Source: Chelydra serpentina (Eukaryota > Chordata > Testudines > Chelydridae). Taken from it: 64,000 nt of DNA. Within the stretch, counting starts at the first letter, position 1. The number at the start of each line of letters is the position of its first letter. The DNA lies in contig JBAIAC010000027.1 in the NCBI GenBank assembly GCA_037349315.1, forward strand, positions 3,596,001 to 3,660,000, given 5' to 3'. A program made the position numbers and the translations under genes. Positions 24,201-32,708 of the stretch are shown one piece after another. The notes under the pieces are model-generated. The model ran no database searches, was not told the DNA's origin, and saw nothing but the letters and a program-made list of their open reading frames with translations.

Positions 24201-27200
24201 ATCTGGATTTACCATTCCATTTACGGATGAAGAATATTCTCCGGTTCTCAGTCCTGACCACTTTCTTTGTCTGACATTCCTCCAGCAGTCTAGCTCATTA
24301 ACTGTCCTGTGCCAAAATGTTCAGAAAACATAAATGACCTCCATGCAGTTGAGAGAACAGTTTGATTTTTGGCATTGCCAGCTGGTTGGCTTGACTAATG
24401 TAATTGGTAACTACACGTTTGTGGTCAGAGATTTTCTATTGTCTCTGAAGGGAACAAACTTCAAAAGAAAGGGGTTAGGATTTCCAGGTAGCCAAGCAGC
24501 ATTCATTCATTTTTCAAGTGATGGTCCCCAGGTGTATTCTGTGCACACCAGTCATCTGAGTCTGGACAGTTTATTTTTTATTTAAAGGTTGGGGTGCAGG
24601 AGGGGGTCAGGGCTCTGGGTGCAGGCTCTGCAGTGGGGCTGGGGATGAGGGGTTTGGGGTATAGGAGGGGGCCCTGGGTTTGGGGGGAGGTCAGGGCTGT
24701 GGCAGGGGGTGAGCTGGCAGTGCAGGCTCTGGGGTGGGGTTGGGGGTGAGGGGATTGGGGTGCAGGAGAGGGGGCCAGGTTTGGGGGGGGGCTCAGGGCT
24801 GGGGCAGTGAATTGGGGCACAGGCTTATCTCCGAGAGCTCCCGGTCAGCAGCGCAGCTGGGGTGCAGAGGCAGGCTTCCCGCCTGTCCTGCACCGCGGGC
24901 TGCGCTGTTCCCCAGAAGCGGCCAGCAGCAGGTCCGGCTCCTAGGCAGAGGTGTGAAAGCGGCTCCACGCAGCTCTCACCCACAGGCACCCCCCCCCCCC
25001 AGCTCCAATTGGCCGGAAACGGAGCCAGTGTTCGGGGTGGGAGCAGCACACAGAGCCCCGTGACCCCTTTCCTAGGAGCTGGACCTGCTGCTGTCCATTT
25101 CCGGGGTGCAGTGCAGTGTCGGAACAGGTAGGGCCTAGCCTGCTTTAGCTGGGCAGCACCGCCGAGAGGACTTTTAACAGCCTGGTCGGCGGTGCTGACC
25201 AGAGCTGCTACGACCCTCTCCCTTCCATTCCGTGACCCACGGTTTGAAAACCACTGCTCTGGACATCTAAGGGGCTTTGGCCTTTTGTCTACTAAAAGCA
25301 ACAAACATTAGACCTAACTATTTGTTTCCATAGCAGAGAGATCAACTATATTGGTGCAGAGACTTTCAAAATGGATCTCTGGTTGTATTACACTTTGTTA
25401 CCATCTAGCTCACATTCCCCCTCTGGAGGAGGTGAGGCCTCCTTCCACCAGAGGGCAAGCAGCCTCTGCGGCATCTCTGAGAGACATACCCTGATAGAGA
25501 TATGTAGGGCAGCTACTTGGATCTCTTTGCATACCTTCACAAGACATTACACTCGGGTAGAATCTTCCACGATGGATACAACTGTGGGGACTGCAGTATT
25601 AGTCAGCTATCTCTACTGTGTCCTCACACCCACCTCCTGTCCGACTACTGCTTGTTAATCTTCCATGTGTGGAATATACATAGGTCCATCACTTGAGGAA
25701 GAAATTGAGGTTGCTTACCTGCAACTGGAGGTTCTTCAAGATGTGTGGTCCCCATCTGTATTCTACTACCCACTTTCCATCCCCTCTACTGCCGATTGTT
25801 TGGACTGTGAGAATAGGAACTGGAAATGTGCCGTCCCGCAGCACCCTTTATGCTGTTGGTTCAGAGCACAAGGAGCCACGGTGCACATGCAGGCCAATGG
25901 ACACTGCTTGTAAAAAAAAAATTAAAAAAAATTTAAATTACATTTAAAAAAAAAATCCAGACTCGGTCACATGGGGCACATGCATACCCAGATGTGGAAT
26001 ACAGCTAGGAACCACACATCTCAAAGAGCCTCCAGCTACAGGTAGGAAATCTCCATTTTTGCACAAGTGGTGATAATTGTTCTGTAGTGATGCTGTAAAG
26101 TGAGCACTGCATCTAGGTTGAGGGCTAGATTCCCCTCTTCAGCTCCCCATAAAGTAAATCTAAGACTCCGCCTGTCACTGAGATGGGAAGATTAGCCATG
26201 TTTAGAAATACTCCTGTTCTACAAGGTTTAAAATGTGACCGTAGTAAGAGCGCTTTTGGACCTGTGACTCTAAATTAACAATTTCAAACGACGTACACTC
26301 AGAAACCAGTTTCCTTTGTTTTAGGCCCAGGAAGAGATGGCTTGGAGGATAGCAAAGATGATAGTCAATGATGTTATACAGCAGGCACAAAATGACCAGC
26401 CTTTGGAAAAAGTTACAAAGGTAAATACAGGAGCCTCAACCGTCTTATTCTTTTCCAGTGTGACTTAGGCCAAACTTTGGGAAGAATGGCGCTTTTGCAC
26501 ACTTTTCCTAGTGAGTTTGATAACTAGAGTGTGTATCTGTACGCTGTGCCAGATTTCTTGAGAGTTCTCATTAACATGAAATCAGCTTTTCAGACTATAT
26601 GACTGTCTTTTTGATGGAAGAGATTCATGGCTGACACACCAAGATAATAGGTGCTTCATAGATACCTTTGATAGAAAGCATCTGTCGATAGTTGCACAAT
26701 TGTACAAGTCCTCTCATGTTCAATGTTCTTTTGGGATCTTTGTAAACAGTCTTAATTAAAGAAGTTGTCTTGGTACGATGGGTGATCAATACTGGAATGC
26801 CTTAGTTAAGTTCACACTTGCTATTTCAAATTGATACGTACTAAAATACTTGCCTAATGTACCAATAAAACATTTAAAAGCTTGAAAGCTGTTGCTTATT
26901 GGTCACACCAACTGTATCACTGTGCTACATTTATGGTATGAAGAAATAGGGAAGCCCGATAGATTTGGCTTTGATTTAGCATTATGTTGAAGTGTTTAAT
27001 AATTTTTAATAGAATTTCTGGTTTTCTGCAGTCACACAAGATTCCAGGTTACAAAACAACCTCTAATGCAACAGTTTTATTATGAAACAATATAGTTGCT
27101 TGCTGTATTCCTCTTCACTAATCTCTTGATATTGGTAGTCAAAATTTCTGAAGGCCAAGGGTAACCTATGAAATCTACCTGCATCTCTGTACCATCATCA

Positions 27201-27615
27201 CCAAGGAGTTAAATATCTACTCAAAACATAGGTTTATACCTCTAGTTTGTGACTGTCTTCTTGTTTCTGGAGGCAGTGATATGAGTGATTTATACAACAG
27301 TCCCTCTACTTAAATGTGTCTGTAAACAATCTAATTCCAATCTGAGTAGATGAAAAGGTCACATGGAATACTAACATTTTAAAAACAAGAGCCTTTAAAA
27401 ATCAGTGGCTGCAGACGGCTGGAACTCAAATTAAGCAAGTACAGTTGCAGTAATTGGAAGTTTCTTCCTCTTCAAAAACTCTTTCCAGCCAACTTTCTGC
27501 AAACATTTGCCAGCACCACAACTGTTTGTCCCTGTACTAGATGGTTGATCTGTACAGTTTTCAGCCACCTTGTCTAGAATGAACTTTAATTCTGTGTTTC
27601 CTTTCCCAGCTATGA
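3221..27615 (+). CDS. AKAP10: AKAP10 (D-AKAP2), dual-specificity A-kinase anchoring protein; exons 2-15, 5' end outside window
   Basis: Scaffold that tethers protein kinase A regulatory subunits and carries two RGS-like domains; in mammals it acts at mitochondria and endosomes. Fourteen exons with consensus splice sites join in one frame: 3221-3268, 6021-6203, 8313-8870, 12548-12646, 13699-13783, 14187-14310, 15649-15785, 17045-17189, 18577-18753, 21263-21372, 23377-23459, 24103-24155, 26325-26420, 27610-27615. They sum to 1904 bp, about 633 residues plus stop, matching human AKAP10 (662 aa) minus its first exon. Seen in order: an N-terminal linker, a first RGS half (exon 4), a second RGS domain (exons 5-10), a conserved linker, the PKA-binding amphipathic helix (exon 14) and a C-terminal T-K-L resembling a class I PDZ ligand. 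The GC-rich first exon (human-type M...SFFRRK) is absent, so the window opens in intron 1. No frameshift or stop interrupts the reading frame. Confidence 0.96.
3269..6020 (+). other. AKAP10: AKAP10 intron 2
   Basis: No gene or exon seen. The only repeat-like stretch is about 3668-3778, with the 'plus-strand equals minus-strand' look of the reptile MITE around 'taaatatggagtaactc'; the match is weak and it is not listed as a separate element. Confidence 0.7.
6021..6203 (+). CDS. AKAP10: AKAP10 exon 3 (183 bp)
   Basis: Acceptor gattccag at 6020, donor gtaagac at 6204. Encodes the near-invariant stretch containing HALLEAAGPSHVAINAISAN and ending MEAAHFGDL-G. Phase (2 nt in, 1 nt out) matches both neighbours. 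The long ORF start at 5954 lies in the intron and is not used. Confidence 0.96.
   Translation: MQYQYIPLKEALEIMPCWRLQDQAMWQLMPSPPTWTLFLAVGQLLLRNSQVTWRLHILET
6204..8312 (+). other. AKAP10: AKAP10 intron 3
   Basis: No gene, RNA gene or clear mobile element recognised. Several short ORFs on both strands have no family resemblance and are judged to be chance. Confidence 0.65.
8313..8870 (+). CDS. AKAP10: AKAP10 exon 4 (558 bp), first RGS-like segment
   Basis: Acceptor ctttttctttag, donor gtaagt. It holds the start of RGS domain 1 (LEQVLQDSVALPYFIQFM, then RRMEHLVKFWLEAESFHSTT) and a long, less conserved Ser-rich insert, ending DLSGKLMKS with the Ser split over the intron. This is the largest exon, as in mammals. 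The insert differs from human at many positions while the flanks are almost identical. Confidence 0.97.
8871..11894 (+). other. AKAP10: AKAP10 intron 4, 5' part
   Basis: No exon. Contains the SINE 3' tail at 10799-10936 (separate entry) and a short poly-T at about 10956-10969. Nothing else recognised. Confidence 0.65.
10799..10936 (+). mobile_element. SINE 3' region
   Basis: Contains attaagctctttagggctgg, tgtacagcatctagcacaat and the 'ctattac' end typical of reptile SINE tails. Degenerate. Confidence 0.55.
11895..12018 (+). mobile_element. hAT-type MITE, TAGGGTGACCAGA family, copy 1
   Basis: Termini tatggtgaccagac and atctggtcaccta-like inverted repeats; flanks aacgtggc (11887-11894) and aatgtggc (12019-12026) form an 8-bp target-site duplication with one C/T difference. 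Interior aaaaatcgggactgtcccta matches the copy at 40854-40975. Confidence 0.85.
12081..12178 (+). mobile_element. CR1 LINE 3' end
   Basis: Sense CR1 3' end (tatcagggatggtctagaca ... gacctctcgaggtcccttcc). Perfect reverse complement of the intron 1 copy over 93 bp. Confidence 0.85.
12548..12646 (+). CDS. AKAP10: AKAP10 exon 5 (99 bp)
   Basis: Acceptor cttcttttag, donor gtaaga. Reads (S)IERDAVNTFTKYISPDAA then KPIPITEAMRNDIV, identical in layout to the human segment that opens the link into RGS domain 2. Confidence 0.96.
12850..12897 (-). mobile_element. old SINE fragment, left piece
   Basis: Reads tatggtgcttatttctgtag then catctgagcacctcacatac, the antisense look of a reptile SINE 3' part. 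Continues at 13325 after the interrupting hAT element. Confidence 0.4.
12898..13324 (+). mobile_element. non-autonomous hAT transposon (CAGTGGTTCTCAACC termini)
   Basis: Left end cagtggttctcaaccagggg, right end ggttgagagccactg: inverted repeats starting CAGTGGYTCTCAACC, as in Charlie-type hAT. Flanks cgttaagg / tactaagg only partly match as an 8-bp duplication. AT-rich interior has no transposase frame. Confidence 0.75.
13325..13510 (-). mobile_element. old SINE (MIR/tRNA-type), right piece
   Basis: Contains gatgtgaaactgaagcacag, aatgaccttgcctaagtt and attagaacccagatctcctg, the reverse complement of a tRNA-SINE/MIR body with its B-box region. Confidence 0.55.
13699..13783 (+). CDS. AKAP10: AKAP10 exon 6 (85 bp)
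   Basis: Acceptor cttttacag, donor gtaagt. Reads KICGEDGQVDPNCFVTAQS followed by IVFNAMEQE, matching the human ICGEDGQVDPNCFVLAQS segment. Confidence 0.96.
14187..14310 (+). CDS. AKAP10: AKAP10 exon 7 (124 bp)
   Basis: Acceptor catgtgcag, donor gtaagt. Encodes HFSEFLRSHHFCKYQIEVL then TSGTVYLADILFCESALFYF; part of RGS domain 2, essentially identical to mammals. Confidence 0.97.
14584..14756 (+). mobile_element. CR1 LINE 3' end
   Basis: ctggaataaattgtctaggg, cgttggagattttttaagag, caggttagacaaacacctgt and the 3' end gaggtcccttccagtactat-gattgt: textbook CR1 3' UTR in sense orientation, inside AKAP10 intron 7. Confidence 0.9.
14986..15072. repeat. palindromic MITE fragment
   Basis: gggcaagattctgacctggg, ctggtataaatccagagtaa and then ccagcatgacttcagaccag: arms partly self-complementary, like the reptile palindromic MITE with the 'taaatccagagtaactcc' centre. 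Degenerate. Confidence 0.4.
15649..15785 (+). CDS. AKAP10: AKAP10 exon 8 (137 bp)
   Basis: Acceptor cccttacag, donor gtgagt. Encodes YMEKEDAVNILQFWLAADNF then QSQLAAKKGQYDGQEAQND; the LQFWLAADNFQ string is the typical RGS helix signature. Confidence 0.97.
17045..17189 (+). CDS. AKAP10: AKAP10 exon 9 (145 bp)
   Basis: Acceptor atgctgcag, donor gtatga. Encodes YFSLQATHPLGFDDFVRLEI then ESNICREGGPLPNCFTTPLR and ends TMEK. End of the RGS domain 2 helical core. Confidence 0.97.
17713..18199 (+). mobile_element. palindromic retroposon (Penelope-like type), complete, with nested MITE
   Basis: Flanked by the 13-bp direct repeat cttgaacaatgta (17700-17712 and 18200-18212). Left arm (17713-17801) is the inverted copy of the right arm, centred on agatgcatct (17797-17806). 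The right arm is cut by a MITE (17879-18146) and resumes as tgttctttttgctgacacag then actaacacggctgctactct-gaaa. Both arms share private changes such as aagtaatcc, so one was copied from the other. Confidence 0.8.
17879..18146 (+). mobile_element. hAT-type MITE nested in the palindromic retroposon
   Basis: Starts cagtggcttagccagg, ends ccggctacactactg (imperfect inverted repeat, 10 of 13). Exact 8-bp duplication aagtaatc at 17871-17878 and 18147-18154. The interior is a run of imperfect ~30-bp units built on 'ggcgccaggagcaaaa'. Confidence 0.85.
18327..18455. mobile_element. MITE with gggcatgtctacact terminus
   Basis: Starts gggcatgtctacactagaa, ends gatagataagccc, a decayed inverted end. The same terminal motif (gggcttgtctaca) opens the repeat at 45413. 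Confidence 0.55.
18577..18753 (+). CDS. AKAP10: AKAP10 exon 10 (177 bp)
   Basis: Acceptor gtttcctag, donor gtaaaa. Encodes VFLPGFLSSNLYYKYLNDLI then HSVRGDEFAGG, followed by a variable Ser/Pro-rich linker ending GSASQ. A whole number of codons (59). Confidence 0.97.
18754..21262 (+). other. AKAP10: AKAP10 intron 10
   Basis: About 2.5 kb without exon, RNA gene or clear mobile element. Small ORFs on both strands have no family resemblance. Confidence 0.65.
21263..21372 (+). CDS. AKAP10: AKAP10 exon 11 (110 bp)
   Basis: Acceptor tctgttgtag, donor gtaagg. Encodes SSVKKANVKILKNFDEAIIV then DAASLDPESLYQRTYAG, as in mammals. Missed by simple ORF listing because of its size. Confidence 0.96.
21373..23376 (+). 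other. AKAP10: AKAP10 intron 11
   Basis: About 2 kb with no exon, RNA gene or mobile element I can name. Confidence 0.65.
23377..23459 (+). CDS. AKAP10: AKAP10 exon 12 (83 bp)
   Basis: Acceptor cttgctgcag, donor gtttgc (a weak but GT donor). Encodes KMTFGRVSDLGQFIRESEPE then PDVKKSK, identical to human apart from one Lys/Arg change. Confidence 0.95.
24103..24155 (+). CDS. AKAP10: AKAP10 exon 13 (53 bp)
   Basis: Acceptor caacaataag (weak polypyrimidine tract close to the AG, but a T-rich run lies just upstream), donor gtatgc. Encodes (G)SMFSQAMKKWVQGNTDE, identical to the human segment. Confidence 0.95.
24568..25256. mobile_element. GC-rich hAT-like element with internal G-rich tandem array
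   Basis: Right end gtttgaaaaccactg is a hAT-type terminus; flanks gtctggac (24560-24567) and ctctggac (25257-25264) agree at 7 of 8. The left end is poorly preserved. 24590-24810 is an array of G-rich units (ggggtgcaggagggggtcag, gggatgaggggtttggggt). No coding capacity; sits in AKAP10 intron 13. Confidence 0.55.
25371..26045 (+). pseudogene. retrotransposon relic, tyrosine-recombinase-like C-terminus plus 3' region
   Basis: The frame at 25371-25658 encodes ICRAATWISLHTFTRHYTR, resembling the C-terminal end of DIRS-type tyrosine recombinases (conserved H..R-HY). It is followed by gaggttgcttacctgcaact and ggaggttcttcaagatgtgt, a repeat string common in reptile genomes, an A-rich tract (25912-25957), and an inverted echo at the far end (cacacatctcaaagagcctc then cagctacaggtaggaa). 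No intact upstream domains, so a dead fragment. Confidence 0.5.
26325..26420 (+). CDS. AKAP10: AKAP10 exon 14 (96 bp), PKA-binding amphipathic helix
   Basis: Acceptor tttgttttag, donor gtaaat. Encodes AQEEMAWRIAKMIVNDVIQQ then AQNDQPLEKVTK: the helix that docks into RI/RII dimerisation domains. Spacing of Ile/Val/Ala on one face is preserved. The D-V-I-Q motif has Val (26373-26375) where the human reference has Ile (human D-I-M-Q). Confidence 0.97.
26421..27609 (+). other. AKAP10: AKAP10 intron 14
   Basis: AT-rich intron without exon or mobile element that I can name. Confidence 0.65.
27610..27615 (+). CDS. AKAP10: AKAP10 exon 15, terminal Leu codon and stop
   Basis: After acceptor ctttcccag the frame reads CTA TGA: the last residue Leu, then stop. 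This gives the C-terminus V-T-K-L, compared with S-T-K-L in human, so the PDZ-ligand-like end is kept. A coding part of two codons including the stop is the same arrangement as in mammals. Confidence 0.9.
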   Translation, partial: L

Positions 27616-28186
27616 TTTTAGAAAAGCCAGAGCAAGAAATCTGGTATTCTGCTTTTGAAGATAAGTGAACTTTTTCCCTTTTGGTGGAGTCTTCTTTAAC
27701 ACAGCCAATGAAAACAAAGCACTGTTACTTCAGACAGCTGATACTCCCTCATCCATCAGAGAGGAGGAAAAGGAGCAATCCTATATCTCCTCCACAAAGT
27801 ACAAAGTAATGTTTTTTTCTACTGCACATGGCATTCACAATAATGAAGGTTTTAAAGAGATGAAGAAGCAATTCATGAGCATGTCACTGGAAAACTGTGA
27901 TCAGCTTCACAAATACTTTACCCCATCTCAGAAGGACTGTTAATCACAATATCTGCAATGGGACATGGGCCACACCAGGGAGGGGAAAGGCTTTGTTGTA
28001 GTTTCTAGTTCTACTACTAGTAATTTTTAAACACACAACTGTAAAGACCACAGGGCAGCTTCCCTGACCTTACCCATTGGAGAGGTCAGCCTGAGATGAG
28101 GAATACATTGGCAGTGAGTGATCAAAAGAGCTATAACCGTTATATTTTTTCTTACTTGAGCTTGATGAATATTCAACTGTAAGATA

Positions 28187-28192
28187 AATAAA
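28187..28192 (+). terminator. AKAP10: candidate poly(A) signal AATAAA
   Basis: Canonical hexamer 572 nt after the AKAP10 stop, followed by a moderately T-rich stretch. Could give a short 3' UTR isoform. Confidence 0.35.
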
Positions 28193-29058
28193 TACATTTT
28201 ACTTCCTTCATAACGGCATTCATTTTGAAAGAAGCATAAAATGGCCAGGAGTGAAGACTGGACAATGTAACTCTTTCTGCCCTTAGTCAAGCTGTTACAC
28301 TTGCATACACGCATTCCTTGCTTCAGTAGGCAGAAGACTTACAAACCAATCTCTCGCCTGTGCAGCTGGCTCTGAGTCCAGCCCACTGTTCTGAGTGAAC
28401 TGTGCCCAGTGGACGCTGTTCCATTTTCTTACTTCTCCATCATGCAGGTATAAAATAACTGCCATTATGAGTTGCTGCCATTCTCCATAATGTGCTGTTG
28501 TCAAACCGAGACAATATCTATTCCCAGACGTTTGTTTTTAAGGAAAAAGATCATTCAGTTTTAGGACACGTTGCCTTTATTTCCCCTTCATTATTTTCAG
28601 CATTTGCAACTTGTATAGCCTTTGTTTTAAACAAAAAGCCACAGCATCTACCATACTACTTCTCTCTTGGTTACCAGACCAGTGAGGTGATTCTGCAGAG
28701 CATCTGAAGCACTCAAGTTATCACTCCGTTATATTATCGCTGTATTTTATTGTGAAGCATTTCTGGTTTGGGTTTATTTTATTATGATTGCTTTGTTTTC
28801 TCAAGTTTGCGCAAAAATCACTTTATAAAAATTCTCAATCATCTCCAATGTTCAGAAAGTCTTGATTGACTAGCAAATATTATTCTGTTGCAATATTTGA
28901 CTGTATAGAGGCACACTGTGTATTGTCTAAGAAGAAGCAAAAAGGCTGTGTATAAGGTTTTTGGTACTATGTACCACCTCTTATTTCTCTCATGCCCAAG
29001 TATTCATGTACTTAAAACATATTATATTTAATTGTGTTTTGATTTAAAATATATAAAT

Positions 29059-29064
29059 ATTAAA
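29059..29064 (+). terminator. AKAP10: candidate poly(A) signal ATTAAA
   Basis: ATTAAA with a downstream TG/T-rich tract (tgtgtcaattttctgttttg). Best-looking candidate for the distal AKAP10 mRNA end. Confidence 0.4.
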
Positions 29065-29090
29065 AATTGTGTCAATTTTCTGTTTTGATA

Positions 29091-32000
29091 GCATTTGATT
29101 TTTCCTACATATCTTTTATGCATGGGTCTCCTTTTTGCTTTTATGGGAAAAAAGGAACCCTGAAATGCCTCTTTGGCTGGTTAGTTATAGTGGGCCAGAC
29201 TTAGTGTCTTTAATGGCAATGCCCATATATTGGCTCGTTTAAATTTTTTCCTGCTGGAAATTATGCATAGAAGCTTAGCAAAATGAAGTTTTAAAATATG
29301 ATAAACTTGGTCTTTTAAAAGAAAATGAAGCATCAATTTAGAAAAGCATAGAATAAGTACTTGTGATGCTCCTGAGGGGATCACTGGTTTGGAAAACAAG
29401 CTTTTGGAAGAGTAGAAAAACTTAAGTTGCAACTCAGTTACTGTGTGTGCTCAGTGAGATTTTCTGGGAGAACTGACACCCATGGGGCTGCCCCGGAATA
29501 GCACTCAACATCACACTATCCATGCAATGGTAAAGGGTGGGGAGCCAACAACCTTTGCAATGTCCTGGATACAATATGAAAATTGAGCACAGCTCCTAAC
29601 AATTCAGGCTTATGAAGTGTGTCTCTCCTCTTACCTTCTGTAATGCAGTACTTCTGACTGAAGCAAGGCGGCTTCTGTAGAACCATGACTGCTAGGGAAA
29701 AAAACACTGACAAATCCGTACTACATGCATATGGATCAACTTAGAAAACTCGGGCGATTGATCCTTTGTGCTATTGTGATATGAGATTTGTCCGGAAGTC
29801 TGTGATCACCTTGTGCCCGTGTCTGTTGTGATATCACATATGTATGTCTTCACAGATTCTCAGTTACAGCTTTACCGTTATAGTGGTAAAGCATCTTTGA
29901 TGCATGTTACATCCTACTGATACGTTTCAGTGGAAGTCCCTGATGACGTGACATTTGTAGTTACACTGAGGTTGCAGAAGCTGTGTACTGTTACAGCAAG
30001 TGAATGGAACATGCCAAAGAATATTTACTTGCGACACAGCAGTAAGTTATTGAAAACTCAGCTATCTATGCTGTCTACTAGAGCATGTCAGAATAAAGAC
30101 CAGTATACAGTTTACTCTGCTTGAGTTCGGAGATGGTAGAAACTAGCAATGAGGAGCCTTGTGTTTTTATCATTGGAGTTATTTGTTTAAACAAGTTTTC
30201 CTTCGCAGCCCAGCTTCTGAGGAGGTCTACACTTAACTCATAGCAACTTGCCACAAGCACAGGATTTTGACTCCACTGCAGGATCACGGAAGTTGGCAGG
30301 GAAGGAGAAAAAGCTTCCTTAAAGTCACGGTGGGGCATTGGAAGACAGACAAGAACACGGTATTTTGTGTCTGGCTGCATCAGAATCTAATCTCTTCCTG
30401 CTGGGAAAGCCAAGACTTATCACTGAATCCAAACTGCGCTCTCCCAACATTAGCTATTTATCCGGCTTCAAAGGAAATGTAAACTCACCAGGTTCAGCTA
30501 AATACTTCAAGGAAGAATAGTGTGGAAGCAAAGGCCCCGACCTACACACAGAAATGGCATCAAGTCTTATCTACCAGCCTTCAGGAGCAAAGCTGAAGCT
30601 CTGAGGGTTGTTAACCCTTAGTCCACTGCTATTGTCTTCTAGACTGTCTGTCAAATTAATGCTTACAGGTAATATGACTATTCCTGTCTAAGCTACTTAG
30701 CTCCAGCAGTTGGCAAACATTAAGCACTGTTCAAGAATTAGGCTGTTCTTAGCTAGTAGGGAGGCAATAGTGGCTGTTGCCTCATTCAGGGTGTACATAC
30801 ATTAATCCTTTCTTTTCTCTCCAGAAAGCACGCAGAACTTTTGTTACCCACTGACTTCTAAGGTTGCAGTGTGAGCTTCTCTTCCTGTGGATGTATTCCA
30901 GTTGGGCTGTGCTGGAAGGGAAAGTTATCGGCACCCAGCCCATTTCGTTCTTTATGGTGAATGTCAATGAACTGCAAATCCATTACATCTCCCTACAGAT
31001 CAGTTTGGCTGCTCATTTAATCAAGGTCTGTAATGAAGATAAGATACGAGGAGATGCTCTAGAAAATATGATATTGGACCGTGTCTTGTTACACAATTCT
31101 AAAAAATGCCATCTCTAAACTATGATGAAACAAATTAAACTGAGTAGCTTTTCTTTCTGGGTTCTGGCTTCTGTAGCTATTAGTCTGATTAATGCTCCCC
31201 AAAATCTTCCTTTGTTTACATCACACATTTTTTGTTGTTTTTTCAGCCAACAAACTCTTACATCATGGAGAGTAGCAAGGTTGTTGCAATTCACCCTCCA
31301 GTCTTCTAATTGTGCACTCCTCCCCCACGTGTTTGATGTGGGAGACGGCTACTGCCGTCTTGTGGCATAACGCAAAACCAAAGTAGACAAAATGCAGAAC
31401 ACAGGCACGTGTCCGAAACTCCTGAAATGTTGCCTCCCTCTGCACCTGACTGTCAAGGGTGACAATGAGGCCTCTCTTCTCTATGGGGTTTAATGGCAAA
31501 GCTCACTCTATTCCCTTTCTGTTTTCTCTCTCCTGGTGCATGGGTATCTACCTAACTAGTATACCTTCATTCATAGCAAGCATGCCTGAGGTAGAGAGGC
31601 ATCTTTGAAAGCACCACCTTTCTTCTATAAAGTGGCTCTTGTGTTAAATTTAGCCCTGCTGCTGCTTTGGAGCCCTCAGTGGAATGGGCACTCTAGATGC
31701 CAGAGCCCTGTCTGTTCCTTGCTGTAGAAATGTGCTTCAGCACCTGTGCTGAGCAGAAATGCTTCTCAATGTGGAGTAACGGTAAAGTGCTGCAGGTCTG
31801 AGAACTGTAAACTCCTCCCTGTTACAATGAGGTGTTGGGTCTCAAATGGAACAAAACAGCTAAACTAGCAACTATTTCTCTGTCTATTTTAGCACCAGCA
31901 GCAGTTAAGGTGCTTATCCCACAATCTCAAACTGCCCCTGCTGGCTGCTGAAAGCCCTGGGTTCCTCTTCCCCCACTGTTATCTATGCACAAATCTGCTG

Positions 32001-32490
32001 CCTATTGAAAACTGGTACTCTGGGCATGATACGAAATTAATGAAATGTTTAGATCAGAATGAAGAAAGGTGGGGCTCTGGCTCGGATTGCATTGTTCATT
32101 GTCATATTTAATTATTTTTAGAGCCTCAATTAAAAAAAAAAAACCTTAATGAAGCTGCCACAGAACTTGTAGGCCACACTGAAGAACACTGCATCAGCTA
32201 GGGGCCTTGCTCCTGTGTGTCGGGGTGGGGAGACGCTCCAGGAGGGCGCTTCTTCAGATCCTATCATGTAAGCAGAGAGTTGCAAAGCTAGCTATGCAGA
32301 GACAGCAGCAGTCGGGGTGGTGCATGGCTGGAGCCGATGACCTCTTTCCAGCCTGGAATGCTGTTTGCCTTTTCTACAAATGCTGATGCTTTTGCTCACA
32401 AGCCTAATTGTTGGGCATAAACACAGCCTAAAATCAAGCTCTATGTCACAGCATTATTTAACCTATGTTCTCAAGAGGATGCGTAGGAGA
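29091..32490. other. spacer between AKAP10 and NLE1, first part
   Basis: No gene recognised on either strand. A further AATAAA lies at 30092-30097. Small ORFs look accidental. May contain the distal AKAP10 3' UTR if the last poly(A) signal is used. Confidence 0.6.
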
Positions 32491-32708
32491 AGGATGGCCT
32501 ACTAGTTAGGGCATTAGACTGGACTGTGGGAGATCTGGCTTCGGTTACTGCTCTGCCACAGACATCTTTTTTGACCTTGGGGAAGTCACTCAGGTCCTGT
32601 CTGTATAATGGGAATAATAGTGTTTCCATACATCACAGGGTGGGATGAGGATAGGTACAGTAAAAATTGTGAGGTGCTCCAATACTGTGATAGTAGGGGC
32701 CATTTAAG
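32491..32708 (+). mobile_element. tRNA-derived SINE
   Basis: Starts aggatggcctactagttagg (A-box-like) with a decayed B box around ggcttcggttactg, then ctctgccacagacatc, ccttggggaagtcactcagg, tgtataatgggaataatagt and ggtgctccaatactgtgat. Reads as a full-length reptile Pol III SINE. Confidence 0.75.

Larger units (their letters stand above)
27616..29090 (+). other. AKAP10: AKAP10 3' UTR (approximate end)
   Basis: Follows the stop codon in the terminal exon. Candidate poly(A) signals: AATAAA at 28187-28192; ATTAAA at 29059-29064, followed by a GT-rich stretch; and AATAAA at 30092-30097. I chose the second as the likeliest main end from its downstream element, but the sequence alone does not decide. 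Confidence 0.5.

Noticed and set aside
29930..30520. Small + strand ORFs after AKAP10
   Set aside because: No homology or splice structure; probably distal 3' UTR or spacer.
32491..32708. Functional tRNA gene at 32.5 kb
   Set aside because: A box present but no cloverleaf, and a long SINE body follows; tRNA-derived SINE instead.
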